Assembly: GCF_003544895.1 (NCBI RefSeq)
Contig: NZ_CP032125.1
Coordinates: forward strand, 3,362,001 to 3,426,000
Source: Profundibacter amoris
GTDB lineage: Bacteria; Pseudomonadota; Alphaproteobacteria; Rhodobacterales; Rhodobacteraceae
Reading direction: 5' to 3'
DNA: 64,000 nt
The position numbers were made by a program, and so were the translations under genes. Every line of letters starts with the position of its first letter. Within the stretch, counting starts at the first letter, position 1. This document shows, piece by piece, positions 40,651 to 49,819 of this stretch. Below the pieces are notes generated by a model that was given only the letters and a program-made list of their open reading frames with translations, did no database searches and was not told the origin of the DNA.

Positions 40651-41895
40651 ATGAACAGTCCTGTCAGGCTTCCGGTTGCGCCCGCTCAGGCCGTTCCTGC
40701 GCCCGAGCAAAACCGGATGGCACCGGCACACCGGTTGCCCCCGCCAGTGCCCCAGGCCCGCGTTCAACGCCGTCACCGCTGGATACATGCCAGTTTCATC
40801 CTGTTGGTCATTGCACCGCTGATCATGGCTGCGTGGTACCTGTATACCCGCGCCGCTGATCAATATACCTCCACTGTCGGATTTGCCGTGCGCACCGAAA
40901 AGGCGGGGTCGGGGCTGGACCTACTGGGGGGAATTCCCGGTCTGTCGGCCCTGTCTTCGACCAGTTCTTCGGATACGGATATTCTGTATGAATTTCTGCT
41001 GTCACAGGCACTGGTGGCAAAGGTTGATCAGCGCCTGAACCTGCGCAAAATCTGGTCGCGACCGGAAAACGACATTGTATTCAGGTTTGATCCGGATGGC
41101 ACGATCGAGGATCTGACGAAATACTGGTGGCGCATGATGCAGGTTTCCTATGATCCGGGAACGCGGCTGATCACGCTTCAGGCCCATGCCTTTGCCCCAA
41201 AAGAAGCGCGCGATATTGCAGCGGCGGTGCTGGAGGAAAGCAGCGGGATGATCAACCGTTTGTCGTCGATCGCACAGGATGACACCACGCGTTATGCACG
41301 CGAGGAATTTGACCTGGCCAAGGAGCGGCTGGAAAACGCACGGTCGGCCCTGAAGGCATTTCGCAGCCAGACCCATATCGTTGATCCGCTGGCCGATTTA
41401 CAGGGTGAAATGGGGGTTCTGGGGCAGCTTCAGCAAAAGCTGGCGGATGAACTGATAGCGCTGGATATGCTGCGCAGCACGTCGCGCAATCTGGCCCGTC
41501 CCGACGGGCGCAGTGCCGAAACGGTGGATGTGCGGATTCAACAGGCGGAACTGCGGGTGCAGGTGATCCGCGAGCGGATCGATAGCGAGCGCGCCAAATT
41601 CGGCGGCGGGGATGGCCGGCGGGACTATTCCGCCCTTGTTGGTGAATTCGAGCGGCTGAATGTCGATCTGGAATTTGCCCAGAAATCCTATGTCGCGGCA
41701 TTGGCAACGCTCGAGGCCGCCCGTGCCGATGCCCAGCGCCAAAGCCGGTATCTGGCGGCATATGTCACCCCCACACTGGCGGAAAAACCGCTGTATCCGA
41801 AACGGGCGCAGATACTGGTGGTGATGGCTGTTTTGCTGGGGTTGGGCTGGGCCGTATTGGTGCTGGTCCTTTATAACCTGCGCGACCGGCGATAG
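40651..41895 (+). CDS. Capsule polysaccharide export inner-membrane protein (KpsE-like)
   Basis: A 414-residue polysaccharide co-polymerase/export protein. It has an N-terminal membrane span (HASFILLVIAPLIMAAWYLY, about 48-67), a periplasmic domain (RAADQYTSTVGFAVRTEKAG, then long coiled coils with EEFDLAKERLENARSALKAF) and a C-terminal span (ILVVMAVLLGLGWAVLVLVL) before a basic tail. This architecture matches KpsE/BexC/CtrB proteins that link the ABC exporter to the outer-membrane channel. The ATG at 40651 has AAAGGGA upstream; one at 40597 would overlap the divergent gene. The kpsT-like gene follows after 15 bases. Confidence 0.92.
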   Translation: MNSPVRLPVAPAQAVPAPEQNRMAPAHRLPPPVPQARVQRRHRWIHASFILLVIAPLIMAAWYLYTRAADQYTSTVGFAVRTEKAGSGLDLLGGIPGLSALSSTSSSDTDILYEFLLSQALVAKVDQRLNLRKIWSRPENDIVFRFDPDGTIEDLTKYWWRMMQVSYDPGTRLITLQAHAFAPKEARDIAAAVLEESSGMINRLSSIAQDDTTRYAREEFDLAKERLENARSALKAFRSQTHIVDPLADLQGEMGVLGQLQQKLADELIALDMLRSTSRNLARPDGRSAETVDVRIQQAELRVQVIRERIDSERAKFGGGDGRRDYSALVGEFERLNVDLEFAQKSYVAALATLEAARADAQRQSRYLAAYVTPTLAEKPLYPKRAQILVVMAVLLGLGWAVLVLVLYNLRDRR

Positions 41896-41910
41896 GTTGG
41901 GGTCGGGCCG

Positions 41911-42588
41911 ATGATTGCACTGCAAAACCTTTCAAAAACCTTTGTTGCCCAAGGGGTGCACAAGGTGGTCGCCAATGACATCAGTTTTACCTTTCCCGAC
42001 CGCGAGGCTGTGGGACTGTTGGGGCGCAACGGGGCCGGTAAATCCAGCCTGTTGCAAATGATTGCGGGGGTGATCGATCCGGACGCCGGTGAAATAATTT
42101 CGGATGGGCGTATTTCCTGGCCAGTCGGGTTTCAAGGCAGCTTTCACCCCGATCTAAGCGGCGCCGAAAACGCCCGTTTTGTTGCCCGCCTTTACGGTGT
42201 TGATACCCGCGGCATGGAAGCGTTTGTTCAGGGTTTTGCCGAATTGGGCGATCATTTCCACCTGCCGTTTCGCAGCTATTCTTCGGGTATGCGGGCGCGG
42301 CTGGCTTTTGCGGTTTCGATGGCTGTGCCGTTTGATACCTACCTGATTGACGAGGTAACATCCGTTGGCGACGCCGCGTTCCGCACCAAAAGCGAAGCGA
42401 TGCTGCACAAACGGCTGGAGCAGAGCGGGGCGATTGTGGTGTCCCATTCGATGGACCTGTTGCGACGTATTTGCCGATCGGGGCTGGTGCTGGAAAACGG
42501 GCGCACCTTTTTCTATGCCCGCATTGAACGCGCGATCGAGCATCACAATTACCTGATGCAAGGCCAGCTTCCACCGTGGATGCGCTGA
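41911..42588 (+). CDS. Polysaccharide ABC transporter ATP-binding protein (KpsT type)
   Basis: The 225-residue ATPase of the polysaccharide exporter. Walker A is GLLGRNGAGKSSLLQMIAG (about 36-54), the signature is YSSGMRARLAFAVSMA, Walker B is TYLIDEVTSVGDAAF and the switch His is in IVVSHSMDLL. The short length without a C-terminal carbohydrate-binding domain matches KpsT rather than Wzt. The ATG at 41911 follows the KpsE-like stop by 15 bases. Its TGA overlaps the ATG of the glycosyltransferase gene (TGATG). The permease is on the opposite strand at 39791-40561. Confidence 0.93.
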   Translation: MIALQNLSKTFVAQGVHKVVANDISFTFPDREAVGLLGRNGAGKSSLLQMIAGVIDPDAGEIISDGRISWPVGFQGSFHPDLSGAENARFVARLYGVDTRGMEAFVQGFAELGDHFHLPFRSYSSGMRARLAFAVSMAVPFDTYLIDEVTSVGDAAFRTKSEAMLHKRLEQSGAIVVSHSMDLLRRICRSGLVLENGRTFFYARIERAIEHHNYLMQGQLPPWMR

Positions 42589-43502
42589 TGGATAGCGATC
42601 CGATCACCGTTCTGATGGCCACCTGCAATGGTGCAGCCTATCTGGAGCAACAATTGCGCAGCATCACAATCCAGTCCCGTCGACCAACGCAGTTGATCAT
42701 TTCCGATGATGGCTCGACCGATGATACGCCAGATATTCTGGCCCGATTTATCAACAGCGCCCCGTTTCCCGTCACCACAATCACCGGCCCGCAAAAAGGC
42801 GTGGCGCAGAATATGCTGGCGCTACAGGCCCTCGCCCCGCAAGGGTATGTTGCCTTTGCCGATCAGGATGATGTCTGGATGCCCGACAAACTGGCCCGTT
42901 CTGTTGAGGCGCTGTCGAAAATCCCCGCTAACCGCCCCGCGCTTTATACCGCCCGCCGGATCATCACCGACGACAGTTTAAACCCCCAGGGCATTACAAG
43001 ATCCCCGCGCCGCGGCCTCGGATTTGCCAATGCACTGGTGCAAAACATCGCCCCCGCCAATACCATTATGCTTAATCCGGCTGCGCTGGCTTTGGCCCAA
43101 TCCGCAGCGGGTGAATTGTCCACCCACACCCCGCCGTATCATGACTGGTGGCTTTACCAACTTGTGACGGGCGCCGGGGGCAAGGTATTTTTCGACCCCC
43201 GTCCCGCCCTTTATTATCGCCAGCACAAGGGCAATTACCTTGGAGCCGGTAAGGGGATATCCAAACGGTTACAGCGTCTAAAGGCACTGTTTGATGGCAC
43301 CTATCGTGGATGGCTAATGGCGCAGGCCCATGCGCTGGAATGTTCTTCTGATCGCCTGACCGCTGAAGCCCGAGATCAACTGGCCCTATTTTTGCAAGCA
43401 CTGAACGGGACTGCCCGTATCCGGCAACCCGTTCGGGTATACCGGCAATCATTCCCCGAGCAGGTATTGTTGCGGATATCCCTGGTGACACACCGGTTTT
43501 AA
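42588..43502 (+). CDS. Family 2 glycosyltransferase
   Basis: A 304-residue cytosolic GT-A enzyme. The N-terminal nucleotide-binding part has ITVLMATCNGAAYLEQQLRS (about 5-24), then LIISDDGSTDDTPDIL and FADQDDVWMPDKL, which hold the acidic residues for nucleotide-sugar and metal. A later block, PPYHDWWLYQLVTGAGGKVF, with an acidic/aromatic motif, is typical of rhamnosyl- and related transferases; the sugar cannot be fixed. ATG 42588 overlaps the KpsT stop; a GTG at 42576 is also in frame. It is the last gene of the plus-strand export run, 140 bases before the first RTX gene. That gap shows no feature I can support. Confidence 0.9.
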   Translation: MDSDPITVLMATCNGAAYLEQQLRSITIQSRRPTQLIISDDGSTDDTPDILARFINSAPFPVTTITGPQKGVAQNMLALQALAPQGYVAFADQDDVWMPDKLARSVEALSKIPANRPALYTARRIITDDSLNPQGITRSPRRGLGFANALVQNIAPANTIMLNPAALALAQSAAGELSTHTPPYHDWWLYQLVTGAGGKVFFDPRPALYYRQHKGNYLGAGKGISKRLQRLKALFDGTYRGWLMAQAHALECSSDRLTAEARDQLALFLQALNGTARIRQPVRVYRQSFPEQVLLRISLVTHRF

Positions 43503-43642
43503 CATGTGTTAAAAACCCCTTTATCGTTTCCAGACAACTCTAGAAAAACTGGCTGATTAGGCCCAAAGGCGGCCACATTTACGCCCCGTCTTTTCCTGTA
43601 TTCCCCCACATCCTGATTATTGATCCAAAGCGGGGGTAAAGT

Positions 43643-45130
43643 GTGACCGGATTTAACTACAAAGCTGTCTTTCAAAGCGATGCCTGGGCCTATCTGAACG
43701 GGATCACCAGTTTTCAACTGGTGCCGGACGGGGTTGGATACAGGCTGTATGGCGGATCGGGGTCCTATGGCGGGATCATCGGGTTTGATCTGAGCGCGGG
43801 GGCCGTGGCCAGCCATATCGGCGACTGGCTGGTGGATGATGGCGGCAACAGTTTCCGCCTGTCGGATTTTACCATGATCGGCACAGACCTGCTGGTGGCC
43901 GAACTGGGCAGCAGCCATCTGGAACGCTACAGCTTTGATGCAGGCGGCAGCCTGTTTAATCCGGCGCCTGCCAGCTATGGCGGTGGCACCCCGGTGCTGA
44001 CCCCGCAAATTACCAGCCTTTCGGTTGGTGCAACAACCTTTGTTGTGACAGGCGGTGGCGCGGGCGGGCCGGAAGGATTGAATATTTACGAGGTGCAGGG
44101 TGGCACATTTGTGCATCGTGATACGGTTACCGACCATATCAAAGTCACCGTCGGAGACATAGCCGACCTGATCAATGTCACTGTTGATGGCACCACTTAT
44201 CTTGTTGCCGGCTCTACCGCGGAGGGGGGAATAAGCACCTTTACAATTGACGCCAGCGGGAATGCGCATCTGGTGGATGCCATTGGCGCAAAAGAAGGGC
44301 TGTGGCTGTCCGGTCTGGACAGCATGACAGCAACCGAGGCAAACGGAACCAGCTATATCATTGTGGCTTCGACCCTATCCAGCTCGATTTCTGTGGTGCG
44401 CATCAATCCGATGGGGGTTTTGTATGTCACCGACCATATCACCGATACATTGGGCACCCGGTTTGACAATGTGGATGCAATCGACAGTTTTACGGTAAAC
44501 GGGCGTGGATTTATTGTTGCCGGTGGCAGTGACGACGGCCTGACCCTGCTGGAAATAATGCCCGACGGCAAGTTGCTGGAACATGACAGCATCGAAAATC
44601 AGAACGGCTGGACGCTGGAAAACATCACCGCGATTCAAACCGCGGTTTTCAATGGCGAAGTGCAGGTTTTTGCTGCAGGCAGCCGGATGTCGGGGATCAT
44701 GCAGTTTACAATTCCCACCGACACCTTGGCCACGCCGATCAATGGTGACAGCAGCAATAACACGCTGTCCGGCACCGCACTGGATGACCTGATCTACGGC
44801 GAGGCAGGGAATGACACCCTGTATGGCAATGGCGGCGACGATATCCTGTTCGGCGGCAGCGGGCTGGATCAACTTTATGGCGGGGCCGGGGCGGATGTAT
44901 TTATCATTGATAGCAGCCCGGATCAGGACCAGATACGTGATTTTGAACTGGGTCTGGACCGGATTGATCTCAGCCGGTGGGGCATGGTTTATGATCCGTC
45001 CGACCTGACCATTACCTCGCATGCTGGGGGGGCGACTATTCAGTTTGGTGATCTTTCTTTGGATATCATGACAGATGACGGCAGCACATTGACCGCTGCA
45101 GACCTGACCGCCGACAGCTTTGTTTTCTAG
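43643..45130 (+). CDS. RTX-repeat secreted protein (copy 1)
   Basis: A 495-residue protein without a cleaved signal peptide, as for type I-secreted RTX proteins. It starts at GTG 43643 (CGGGGGTAA upstream). The first 360 residues are a repeated beta-rich fold with recurring VGDIADLINVTVDGTTYLVA- and LTLLEIMPDGK-like units, possibly a propeller. The calcium-binding nonapeptides lie at about 375-425 (AGNDTLYGNGGDDILFGGSG and LDQLYGGAGADVF), followed by a C-terminal export-like region ending DLTADSFVF. The function is unknown; adhesin, matrix or surface-layer roles are possible. It lies just after the polysaccharide genes. Its TAG stop uses the first base of the palindromic element. Confidence 0.85.
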   Translation: MTGFNYKAVFQSDAWAYLNGITSFQLVPDGVGYRLYGGSGSYGGIIGFDLSAGAVASHIGDWLVDDGGNSFRLSDFTMIGTDLLVAELGSSHLERYSFDAGGSLFNPAPASYGGGTPVLTPQITSLSVGATTFVVTGGGAGGPEGLNIYEVQGGTFVHRDTVTDHIKVTVGDIADLINVTVDGTTYLVAGSTAEGGISTFTIDASGNAHLVDAIGAKEGLWLSGLDSMTATEANGTSYIIVASTLSSSISVVRINPMGVLYVTDHITDTLGTRFDNVDAIDSFTVNGRGFIVAGGSDDGLTLLEIMPDGKLLEHDSIENQNGWTLENITAIQTAVFNGEVQVFAAGSRMSGIMQFTIPTDTLATPINGDSSNNTLSGTALDDLIYGEAGNDTLYGNGGDDILFGGSGLDQLYGGAGADVFIIDSSPDQDQIRDFELGLDRIDLSRWGMVYDPSDLTITSHAGGATIQFGDLSLDIMTDDGSTLTAADLTADSFVF

Positions 45131-45258
45131 CAGGTGTCGCACCTAATAAGATTCGAGCATTTGCCAGCCCGACCGAGGCAGCGTTTGCATAAGCATATGC
45201 GTTCGGTCGGGTCGGGTCGGGTCGGGTCGGGAAATTCAATTTGGTGCGACATGCTCTA
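45128..45258. mobile_element. TA-flanked palindromic element (IS630-like MITE), copy B
   Basis: A 127-bp palindromic insert flanked by TA (45128-45129 and 45257-45258). Its ends begin GCAGGTGTCGCACC (left) and GAGCATGTCGCACC (right, other strand), and the core hairpin is GCGTTTGC-like with GCATATGC. It shares ends and centre with copy A at 27374-27489. Copy B differs by a run of about five GGGTC/CGGTC pentamers (about 45204-45231). The G after the left TA completes the TAG stop of the RTX gene. Confidence 0.8.
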
Positions 45259-45370
45259 GCAAGGAATACCTGCACATTTGAATAAAACCTTTCCTTGATT
45301 GGAGAACCGGATTCAGATTTTGGCAATCTGATAATTTTATGATCGTGAGTGGGTAAACGGGGGAAGTGGT

Positions 45371-46768
45371 ATGCCAGTAAGCGGTAATGGAACGGTTGTA
45401 ACGGGGTTGGGCGGGCCGAAAGGCTATGGCGAAATCAGCCTGCCGCGCAGCGATGACGGGACATTACAGGTCGATGTTTCAAATGTGTTCTCGTCCGGGT
45501 TTAACTATTTCGGCACGCATTTCTCGGGAGCGCAGTTTTATGTCAACACCAACGGAACAGTCAGTTTCGGAACTGATCTGGACCAATACCCCACCGATGG
45601 AAACACTGCCCTGTATGACAATGTTATTGCTCTTTACTGGTCCGATGTTGACACAAGGATTGATGGTGAAGGCACCGAGAGCGGACAGGTATGGGTCGAT
45701 CTTGACCCGATCACGGGCACCGTAACCATCACATGGGAAGACGTAGGCAGCTATCGTCGGGATGCGGACCTAACCAATTTGTATCAGCTACAGCTAATTG
45801 ACCGTGGCAACGGGGATTTCGATATTGTTATCCGCTACGAGAACATTGAATGGACAACTGGTTCCAGCCTTGATGATGCAGGAGCACGGGCAATCATTAC
45901 AGCATTGCGATTGCCCGAGACGCTGGAAATAGAAACAGACCCGGCCACACTGGATACGACACTTGGCAATACAGGTGTGACCGGAATGTGGGTATATGAA
46001 ATCCGCAATGGCGGAACCGGAACCTATCAGCCGGTGACAGGCATGGTGCTGACCGGAACCCCGAATGGTGATGTATTGGAAGGCGCGGGGAATGATGATC
46101 TGCTGCGCGGGCTGGATAGCAACGACATTCTGCGCGGCAATGATGGCAATGACTGGCTGTATGGCGGTGACGGGGCGGATACCCTGAATGGTGGCGCGGG
46201 GGATGATTTCATCTTTGGTGGCGAAACCGAAAACGATTTGCGCGATGTCATCTATGCCGGTGATGGCAATGACACGATTGACGCCGGATACGGCAATGAT
46301 CTGGTTTATGGCGGCAATGGCAATGATACGATCAATGGCGGTTTTGGCTCGGATGAACTGATCGGGCAGGGCGGCAATGATGTGATCAACGGTGCCGCCT
46401 TGTCCGACCTAATATTTGGCGGCGACGGCGATGATTTTATCAACGGCGGGTTTGGCTATGATCGTCTGAACGGAGGGGCGGGGGCAGACCGGTTTTATCA
46501 TCGCGGCATTGCCGACCACGGGTCTGACTGGATTCAGGATTATAGCGCCGCCGAAGGGGACGTGTTGGTCTGGGGTGGCGCGGCTGCATCAGCCAGTGAT
46601 TTTCAGGTCAACTATGCCGACACTGCGGGGGCAGGTGCCGCCGGCGTCTCCGAGGCATTCATAATTTACAAACCCACAGGGCAAATCATCTGGGCGCTGG
46701 TTGATGGCGATGCGCAATCCGAAATAATCATCCGGATCAACGGTAGCGATTACAATCTTATTGCATAG
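45371..46768 (+). CDS. RTX-repeat secreted protein with nidogen-like domain (copy 2)
   Basis: A 465-residue protein without a signal peptide. The N-terminal part (about 30-215) resembles a nidogen-like (NIDO) domain, with GFNYFGTHFSGAQFYVNTNG, VSFGTDLDQYPTDGNTA and NVIALYWSDVDTRI. Calcium-binding repeats run from about 230 to 375, with many GGxGxD units such as GNDGNDWLYGGDGADTLNGG and AGDDFIFGGETENDLRD. The C-terminal region (WIQDYSAAEGDVLVWGG onward) matches the export-competent tail of type I-secreted proteins. ATG 45371 has GGGGGAAG upstream. It is convergent with the CAP-domain gene 10 bases away. No type I secretion genes are in the window. Confidence 0.87.
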   Translation: MPVSGNGTVVTGLGGPKGYGEISLPRSDDGTLQVDVSNVFSSGFNYFGTHFSGAQFYVNTNGTVSFGTDLDQYPTDGNTALYDNVIALYWSDVDTRIDGEGTESGQVWVDLDPITGTVTITWEDVGSYRRDADLTNLYQLQLIDRGNGDFDIVIRYENIEWTTGSSLDDAGARAIITALRLPETLEIETDPATLDTTLGNTGVTGMWVYEIRNGGTGTYQPVTGMVLTGTPNGDVLEGAGNDDLLRGLDSNDILRGNDGNDWLYGGDGADTLNGGAGDDFIFGGETENDLRDVIYAGDGNDTIDAGYGNDLVYGGNGNDTINGGFGSDELIGQGGNDVINGAALSDLIFGGDGDDFINGGFGYDRLNGGAGADRFYHRGIADHGSDWIQDYSAAEGDVLVWGGAAASASDFQVNYADTAGAGAAGVSEAFIIYKPTGQIIWALVDGDAQSEIIIRINGSDYNLIA

Positions 46769-46777
46769 GACCCCGAC

Positions 46778-47407
46778 CTATTGGGCGAAATTCTGCGTGA
46801 TGTAATATGTCCCGCAATACTGTGCTTTGCGGTCAAGCGCGATTGCTGTACCAACTTTGGTCATGCGTCGGTCCATTATATTATGCCTGTGCCCGGGCGA
46901 ACCCATCCACAGTTTAACAATATAGCGCGCAAGTGACTTATAGCTATGCGGTTGAATTTTACGTCCGGTTGAATTGGTAAACTGGCAACTTGAATTATCC
47001 CCATAAAACCGTTGGGCTTCCAATTGGAAACGATGAACCATTCCGATATTTTCGGCAGCAGCCTTCCACCGGATTCCAGAACGCTTTAAACGGTCTCCTA
47101 AAGTCCGACGGCCGGAAACAGTAGAGGTATGTGACATATTCCTGGCCCGCGCCATCCATTTGCTATGGCCCTTGGCCAGCTTGCGCAAACCCGAATCCGA
47201 ACGCACCGGACGCAAACCTGCACGGCAACGGAAATAGTTCACTTCGACCCGGACCGCCGCATCCAAAAGGGATTCATTGATGCGCTGCTCGGGCATGATC
47301 AATTTATCTGATCCCAGAACTGTCCTGCGGGAACAGGCTTGTGCGTCAAATGTAAAAAGAAAGGTGGCAGACAAAAACGCAATGATTGTTATCAGTTTCT
47401 TACTCAC
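46778..47407 (-). CDS. Exported CAP/SCP-domain protein
   Basis: A 209-residue precursor of the CAP superfamily (SCP/PR-1 type), whose bacterial members are often secreted and of unclear function. The start is taken as GTG 47407, which directly gives a signal peptide (SKKLITIIAFLSATFLF, cleavage near AQAC); an ATG at 47473 would add 22 residues. CAP features are RINESLLDAAVRVEVNYFRC, LRKLAKGHSKWMARARNMSH (His), AAAENIGMVHRF, WMGSPGHRHNIMDRRMTKVG (His) and a terminal YCGTYYITQNFAQ. Five Cys in the mature part may form disulfides. It is separated from dnaK by a 419-base divergent region. Confidence 0.85.
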   Translation of the reverse strand: MSKKLITIIAFLSATFLFTFDAQACSRRTVLGSDKLIMPEQRINESLLDAAVRVEVNYFRCRAGLRPVRSDSGLRKLAKGHSKWMARARNMSHTSTVSGRRTLGDRLKRSGIRWKAAAENIGMVHRFQLEAQRFYGDNSSCQFTNSTGRKIQPHSYKSLARYIVKLWMGSPGHRHNIMDRRMTKVGTAIALDRKAQYCGTYYITQNFAQ

Positions 47408-47826
47408 GCACTTGTACTCCGGTTTTGTGTTTGCGTCTTTGGACAACAAGATCATGGCGACTTGGTGGCACAAAGCTGGTCAAAAATGTGATTTCTTTTC
47501 TCGGGTCCCCAATCATCGCAATATTTCGCCGAGCGGAAATCAGCCACCCGCTTGCAAGACGCAACATCATCTTAGCTGGTCAGCACAAAAGGCTTGATGT
47601 TTTGCGATTCAATCTGAAAATCAACCAACCAGCCGAATTGAATCAACTTTTTGTGTGTAATCGCACTTTATAACCCGCCCAACGTCTTGCAGGGGTGTTA
47701 CACCCTCCTTATATACCCCGTGAAGCACTGTCGGGGCTTGGCCCTGATGGAAATTGGGATCGGCGCGCTGATGCCTATATCTAGGGTCACGGGCCACAAC
47801 ATCGCCTAAGAGAAGGAACAGAAAAC
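47408..47826. other. Divergent regulatory region upstream of dnaK
   Basis: 419 bases with no supported gene. The left half has no feature I can assign and probably holds the promoter of the CAP-domain gene. The right half has a heat-shock-type promoter (47686-47714) and a 112-base dnaK leader. Confidence 0.5.
47686..47714 (+). promoter_or_regulatory. RpoH-type heat-shock promoter of dnaK
   Basis: CTTG (47686-47689) and CTTATAT (47708-47714), 18 bases apart, match the alphaproteobacterial sigma-32 pattern (CTTG, about 17-18 bases, then CYTATNT). The spacer contains an inverted repeat, GGGTGT-T-ACACCC (47692-47705). The dnaK start is 112 bases downstream, leaving a long leader. Confidence 0.65.
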
Positions 47827-49746
47827 ATGGCAAAAGTCATTGGGATCGATCTGGGGACAACAAACTCTTGTGTCGCCATCATGGACGGCTCGCAACCGCG
47901 GGTCATTGAAAATGCAGAAGGCGCGCGAACAACGCCATCTGTCGTTGCCTTTACAGACAACGAACGTCTGGTTGGGCAGCCTGCAAAGCGTCAGGCCGTT
48001 ACCAACCCCGAAAATACAATCTTTGCAGTCAAGCGACTGATCGGTCGCCGGATTGATGACCCTGAAGTGGTCAAGGATAAAAAACATGTGCCCTACAAAA
48101 TTGTCGATGGCGGCAATGGCGACGCATGGATCGAGGCGAACGGCGAAAAGTACAGCCCCAGCCAGATTTCCGCGTTCATTCTGGGCAAGATGAAGGAAAC
48201 CGCCGAAAGCTATTTGGGAGAAGAGGTGAAACAGGCCGTTATCACAGTGCCTGCCTATTTCAACGACGCCCAGCGTCAGGCCACCAAAGACGCCGGTAAA
48301 ATCGCCGGTCTGGAAGTGCTGCGCATCATCAACGAACCGACGGCCGCAGCGCTGGCCTATGGTCTGGACAAGAAAGAAAGCCAGACCATCGCGGTTTATG
48401 ACCTTGGCGGCGGTACTTTCGATGTGACTATTCTAGAAATCGACGACGGTTTGTTCGAGGTTAAATCGACCAACGGCGACACCTTCCTAGGTGGTGAAGA
48501 CTTTGACATGCGTATTGTGAAATACCTGTCGGAAGAATTCAAAAAGGAAACCGGTGTAGACCTGTCCAAGGACAAAATGGCCCTGCAGCGCCTGAAAGAA
48601 GCCGCTGAAAAAGCCAAGATCGAACTGTCCTCGGCCACACAGACCGAAATCAACCAGCCGTTCATCAGCATGGACCCGAACGGTGGCCAGCCGCTGCACA
48701 TGGTGATGAAGCTGACCCGTGCGAAACTGGAAAGCCTGGTTGGTGATCTGATCAAGGCGTCGCTGAAGCCTTGTAAGGAAGCGCTGAAAGATGCGGGCCT
48801 TTCAACCAGTGACATCGACGAGATCGTTCTGGTTGGTGGTATGACACGGATGCCCAAAGTGGTGGAGGAAGTCACCAAATTCTTTGGCAAGGAACCACAC
48901 AAGGGTGTGAACCCGGACGAAGTGGTTGCCATGGGTGCCGCCATTCAGGCCGGCGTTCTGCAAGGCGACGTCAAAGACGTTGTTCTGCTGGACGTGACCC
49001 CGCTGTCGCTGGGCATCGAAACGCTGGGTGGCGTGTTCACCCGTCTGATCGACCGCAACACCACGATCCCGACCAAGAAGTCGCAAGTGTTCTCGACTGC
49101 CGAGGATAACCAGAACGCCGTAACCCTGCGTGTATTCCAGGGCGAACGCGAAATGGCCGCCGATAACAAACTTCTGGGTCAGTTCAATCTGGAAGACATT
49201 CCGCCAGCCCCGCGTGGTCTGCCGCAGATCGAGGTCACATTCGACATCGATGCCAACGGTATTGTTGAAGTTGCCGCCAAGGACAAAGGCACCGGCAAAG
49301 AGCAAAAGATCACCATTCAGGCATCTGGCGGCCTGTCCGACGAAGAAGTCGAGGCAATGGTCAAAGAGGCCGAAGAAAACGCCGAGGCCGACAAAGAGCG
49401 CAAAGAACTGATCGAGGCAAAAAATCAGGCCGAAAGCCTGATCCACTCGACCGAAAAAGCGATGGAAGAGCACTCCGACAAGGTGGACCCGACCACCATC
49501 GAAGCAATCGAACTGGCCATCGTTGCGCTTAAGGACCAACTGGAAACCGAAGATGCCGAGAAGATCAAATCGGGTATCCAGAATGTAACCGAAGCTGCGA
49601 TGAAACTGGGCGAGGCCATCTACAAAGCCGAGCAAACCTCGTCCGGCGAGGAAACCGAAGCAAATCCGGAAGACGAAGTTTCCGGTGTTGACGACGATAT
49701 CGTCGATGCCGACTTTGAAGATCTGGACGACGACAAACGCGCATAA
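47827..49746 (+). CDS. dnaK: Chaperone protein DnaK
   Basis: The cytosolic Hsp70 ATPase that binds unfolded segments and works with DnaJ and GrpE. The 639-residue protein has normal length. The ATPase domain begins [20 protein letters not shown] and includes [40 protein letters not shown] and [20 protein letters not shown]. The substrate domain follows from about 390 ([20 protein letters not shown]), then a helical lid and an acidic C-terminus with [19 protein letters not shown] is upstream of the ATG. dnaJ follows after a 73-base hairpin-containing gap. Confidence 0.98.
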   Translation: MAKVIGIDLGTTNSCVAIMDGSQPRVIENAEGARTTPSVVAFTDNERLVGQPAKRQAVTNPENTIFAVKRLIGRRIDDPEVVKDKKHVPYKIVDGGNGDAWIEANGEKYSPSQISAFILGKMKETAESYLGEEVKQAVITVPAYFNDAQRQATKDAGKIAGLEVLRIINEPTAAALAYGLDKKESQTIAVYDLGGGTFDVTILEIDDGLFEVKSTNGDTFLGGEDFDMRIVKYLSEEFKKETGVDLSKDKMALQRLKEAAEKAKIELSSATQTEINQPFISMDPNGGQPLHMVMKLTRAKLESLVGDLIKASLKPCKEALKDAGLSTSDIDEIVLVGGMTRMPKVVEEVTKFFGKEPHKGVNPDEVVAMGAAIQAGVLQGDVKDVVLLDVTPLSLGIETLGGVFTRLIDRNTTIPTKKSQVFSTAEDNQNAVTLRVFQGEREMAADNKLLGQFNLEDIPPAPRGLPQIEVTFDIDANGIVEVAAKDKGTGKEQKITIQASGGLSDEEVEAMVKEAEENAEADKERKELIEAKNQAESLIHSTEKAMEEHSDKVDPTTIEAIELAIVALKDQLETEDAEKIKSGIQNVTEAAMKLGEAIYKAEQTSSGEETEANPEDEVSGVDDDIVDADFEDLDDDKRA

Positions 49747-49756
49747 GGCGGTAACC

Positions 49757-49802
49757 AACGCCATGGGCCGGCCTGATATAATGTCGGGTCGGCCTTGGCG
49801 TT
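49757..49802 (+). other. Hairpin in the dnaK-dnaJ intergenic gap
   Basis: AACGCCA (49757-49763) pairs with TGGCGTT, and the inner GGCCGGCC pairs with GGTCGGCC, giving a long stem around an AT-rich loop. No T run follows. It may set the ratio of dnaK to dnaJ by partial termination or mRNA processing. Confidence 0.6.
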
Positions 49803-49819
49803 CCCAAGGGATAACATAA

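Noticed and set aside
45204-45231. CRISPR-like or satellite array
   Set aside because: Only about five pentamers inside a palindromic element; no spacers and no cas genes.
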